From Linderina pennispora (taxonomy: Eukaryota; Kickxellomycota; Kickxellomycetes; Kickxellales; Kickxellaceae): 64,000 bases of DNA. Shown piece after piece: positions 61,302 through 64,000 of this stretch. The stretch's first letter is position 1, and every line of letters starts with the position of its first letter. The DNA lies in NCBI RefSeq assembly GCF_002104995.1, contig NW_024468251.1, positions 992,001 to 1,056,000 of the forward strand. The letters are read 5' to 3'. Under the pieces are notes generated by a model. It did no database searches. It saw nothing but the letters and a program-made list of their open reading frames with translations, and had not been told where the DNA came from. Position numbers and translations under genes: made by a program.

Positions 61302-64000
61302 ATGGACTTTTTGACAGACATTGCTCCGCTGCCTGGGGTGGCAACAAACGAGCCGCTGCTGGGGGGAATTGCGACAGGGCTGGCGGGGACAACTAGTTCT
61401 GACGTGACTATGCTCTACCGCTACAACACACGCGTACTAGAGGTGCGCAATACAGCACTGCCGGCAGCCTCGCAGCCAGAGGCCCTTGCAACGCTCAGCG
61501 CCAGCACAGCTGCAGATAAACGACACAGACGAGGTGAGCCTGGCACGTGTTCAGCCAATAATGTTTGACGACAACATCCATTTTCTGGTGTATGCGCGCG
61601 ACGCGGCAACCGATACGGGGATTCTGTCCGTGTTCAACCCGTTTACATTGGTGATTTCCCCTGTGCCGACGCGGCTACCCAGCACGGTGAGATCTCTGGC
61701 AGTATCGGTGCCGTTTGATACGGGTGCGAAGGGAGCCGAGTGGCAGTTCTCGGTGGTGGCGCTGGATAAGCCTAGAGGCAAGGTCATGCTGGGATGCCTG
61801 ACAGTCAGAGACGGTATTGCGCAGATGACGTCGCAAGAGACGCATGCTGTTGGTGCGAAGGGGAACGAGGTTACAGCAATTACTATCAGCGAGCTACCTG
61901 GAGGCAGTGGCGCGGTTCTGGTGCTTGTTGGAACCGAAGACGGCTGCGTTTCGGCGCTTGAATACAGCCCGTTCAGCCCACATACGACACGAGTAGTATG
62001 TGAAATCGGCGACAGGAAGCAAAGGACAGGGGCAGTCACGAAGATTACGACCCAGGTGATGGCTAACAGCCAGATCATTGTTGGCTCGGCCCATGAAAAG
62101 AGCCCACATGGCACAGCGGCGACTAGTGTCGGTCGACCTGCTCTCTCTTGGCCACCGCAAGCAGTTGGGGCAGCAGGTGTCAGTTTCAAAGGTCGATTCA
62201 GCAGAAGTGCGGATTCCGAGCTACATCGAAGAAGACGTGTCGCAGGATTTGGAAAACCAGCTGACTGCCAATGCATCGGTGGTTGATATGACCTTTGTTG
62301 AAATTGACAGAGAAGCCGTGCCAGGCGGGCTGTTCCTGTCGGCATTAGCCAGCGTGCCACTCGGCGGACAGCTATCTAGCTCTACGTATCTGCGGCGGAA
62401 TCGTGGTCATCCTGGAGCCGGTGCAGTGTCAGTGGCAGCAGCAGTGTCGACATGGCAGGTTGATGATCAGCAGCTTACCCAGTGCCATACCGCAAGTCAA
62501 GTCGTGGTTGGCTCTGAGCGCGTGCTTGGGATGCGCACCTTGGGCCAACATGTACAAATCGAGGTGGCAACTGACCGGCACCTTCTTGCGGGTGACATCC
62601 TATCGTCGGATGGGATTGTGGAAGACCCGGCGACCCAGTTTGGCCTTGGGGTCCCTCTCAGCATCAGTGGCTACATAGATATCGATGAACAGTTCCCATA
62701 CACGCCAGGCGGTGCGCAATGCAGTTTTTGAGCAGCGGCAGCGCATGGGCGGCTGAGCTGTTCATTGACCTCTTGCTGGGTATGGCAGGGGTCAGCACTG
62801 GGCCAGAGTCTAGCAGCGCATATCCGCCACGCACGCCTGCGGAAGAGCGACAGTTTATTGAGACTATCGGGCAGAGCGACATTGACGGGCTTAAGCAGCA
62901 CTCGATTGCGTACTACTTCCTGCTGGACACAGGGATGGCAGCCATGGCAGCGACGCAGGGCACGTTTGTCGAGCAGCACAAGGATACAACGGCTATGAGC
63001 AGCGAAGCACAGGCATACGCGCAGGATATGCTGATTCCACAGCACTTTGTGTATCTGGTGCGCGGATTCTGGCTGATGGACCACGGCGAGATTGCAGTTG
63101 GTCTGTCGTATCCTGTCAGACCCGTCGGTGGTAGCAGACTGGGCGCCCAAGATCCTGCGCACAGCAGTCACAAGCAAGCACTACTTTGAGGCGCGGCAGT
63201 TCCTGACCAGCACCACAGCAACGTCATCGAGCTTCCAGCCGCGGCTGGAGGACCAAGCAAGCGAGGCCCCGGTGATCATGGACATCCTGCTGCACTGCGA
63301 CCTGCGTGAGGCATTTTCGTTCCAGCGGCAGCAGTCGCAGCACGTGGAACTGCGGCGTGCGCTACTGACGCAACTGTTCGAGTTCGGACTGTCGGCCAAA
63401 TCCAAGCGCGCGATCGCGGACCAGCTCGCTACACTGCCGCTGGACGAGACCGAGGAGGCGGAGCTGGAGGCGTACTGCGTGCAAACCTCGAGTTCTGTGC
63501 GCGCCAGGGATTTCTTGGCGCTACACTACGTCAACTGCGGGCGCTACGTCGAGGCCATTCGGGTGTTCCGGGCCATCGCCAAGGGTGAGCAGGGCGTGAT
63601 GCTGAACATGGTGCAGAAGCGCAAGAGCATCGAGCGGCAGGCCATGGTGCAGAACCTGCTGATGCTGTTGCCTGAGGCACAGCGCTGGATTGTCCAGGAG
63701 CTGCACGCATCCGCGGACGCCTTCCAGTCTACCGAGCCCACGCATGCCAAAAGCAGCATGGACGTGGACAGCAGCAGTACCTCCTGAGGCTGAGTCGCGC
63801 AGCGGGGCAAGCAAGCAGGTGACGATCGATGTGCCGCTGAGCGCATCCAAGGCATCGCGGCTGGTTGCGGCCAGCGGTGGGCACACATGGTGGGCAGCAG
63901 GATCCGTCGCATGCGCTGCTGCATGTACTGGTCAAGCAGATGGCCAAACCAGCGGCGGCCCAGCCGCAGCCTATTGACGAGGGCGTGACAACGCCCAAGC
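61302..64000 (+). CDS. ELYS/MEL-28-type nucleoporin, 3' partial (several frameshifts)
   Basis: ELYS anchors the Nup107-160 complex at chromatin and starts nuclear pore assembly. The gene begins MDFLTDIAPLPGVATNEPLL and continues past the window. The first 470 residues have strand-rich repeats of propeller type (VSLARVQPIMFDDNIHFLVY, EWQFSVVALDKPRGKVMLGC, GSGAVLVLVGTEDGCVSALE, MAQRRLVSVDLLSLGHRKQL). The helical ELYS domain follows: ERQFIETIGQSDIDGLKQHS, IPQHFVYLVRGFWLMDHGEI, then LSDPSVVADWAPKILRTAVT and KHYFEARQFLTS, matching the family pattern of x-Y-x-R-G-x-W-L-L-D-H-G with following D-P-S-V. The last stretch (QVTIDVPLSASKASRLVAAS) is low-complexity. Frame changes occur near 61490, 62095, 62400-62730 (two or more), 63110, 63780 and 63895. 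Conserved sequence resumes after each. Confidence 0.85.

Overview
The window is nuclear DNA of a fungus. Genes are GC-rich, closely packed and often convergent or divergent. Introns are short (about 80-250 bases) with GTAAG donors and TAG/AG acceptors, and several promoters have TATA boxes. The gene set (BRCA2, a trypsin-like protease, leukotriene A4 hydrolase, an ELYS nucleoporin with a long N-terminal region, SmB, TRM112) points to an early-diverging filamentous fungus. A Kickxellomycotina-type genome (Coemansia/Linderina relatives) is my best guess, by inference only.

Layout. 0-1.1 kb: the end of a probable Spa2-like polarity protein, then TRM112. 2.4-4.1 kb: a broken member of a lineage-specific repeat-protein family whose intact relative lies at 19.5-21.2 kb. 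7.6-15.8 kb is a clean, dense block: a 69-aa basic protein with a mitochondrial-type presequence, the J-protein JJJ1, an Ariadne RBR ubiquitin ligase, Elongator subunit ELP5, the E2 UBC4/5 and peroxisomal PXMP4. 17.1-17.9 kb: an RTA1-like membrane protein. 21.7-24.9 kb: three diverged tandem copies of a unit of about 1.44 kb. 25.2-36.3 kb: eIF2B epsilon, a Whi2-like BTB protein, OST2/DAD1, BRCA2, a proteasome assembly chaperone 3 homologue and an LTA4H-type aminopeptidase. 36.4-39.2 kb: a DUF726 alpha/beta hydrolase and an HMG-box protein. 42.7-52.8 kb: SmB, ribosomal protein uS10, a PP2C phosphatase, PHO13 phosphatase, a sulfite reductase alpha subunit (MET10) carrying an N-terminal Met8-type siroheme synthase domain, a U1A/U2B'' protein and an unidentified coiled-coil protein. 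53-60.7 kb is a decayed stretch: an HSP104-like gene, a short HSF-type DNA-binding protein with a Gln-Gln-Pro tract, an N-terminal pseudogene of RNA polymerase III subunit RPC1 and a trypsin pseudogene. 61.3 kb to the end: most of an ELYS-type nucleoporin gene.

Two kinds of damage must be kept apart. Many well-conserved housekeeping genes (LTA4H, MET10, PP2C, PHO13, DUF726, U1A/U2B'', OST2, TRM112, SmB, ELYS) are intact apart from single-base shifts, and where I could fix the direction it is an insertion, usually a doubled base. That looks like uncorrected sequence error rather than biology. The HSP104-like, RPC1 and trypsin copies instead carry stops, deletions and lost key residues and look truly decayed.

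The most interesting observations are the MET8-MET10 fusion, a BRCA2 with four unusual GGF-type repeats, the long ELYS, and a local cluster of pseudogenes of core genes.
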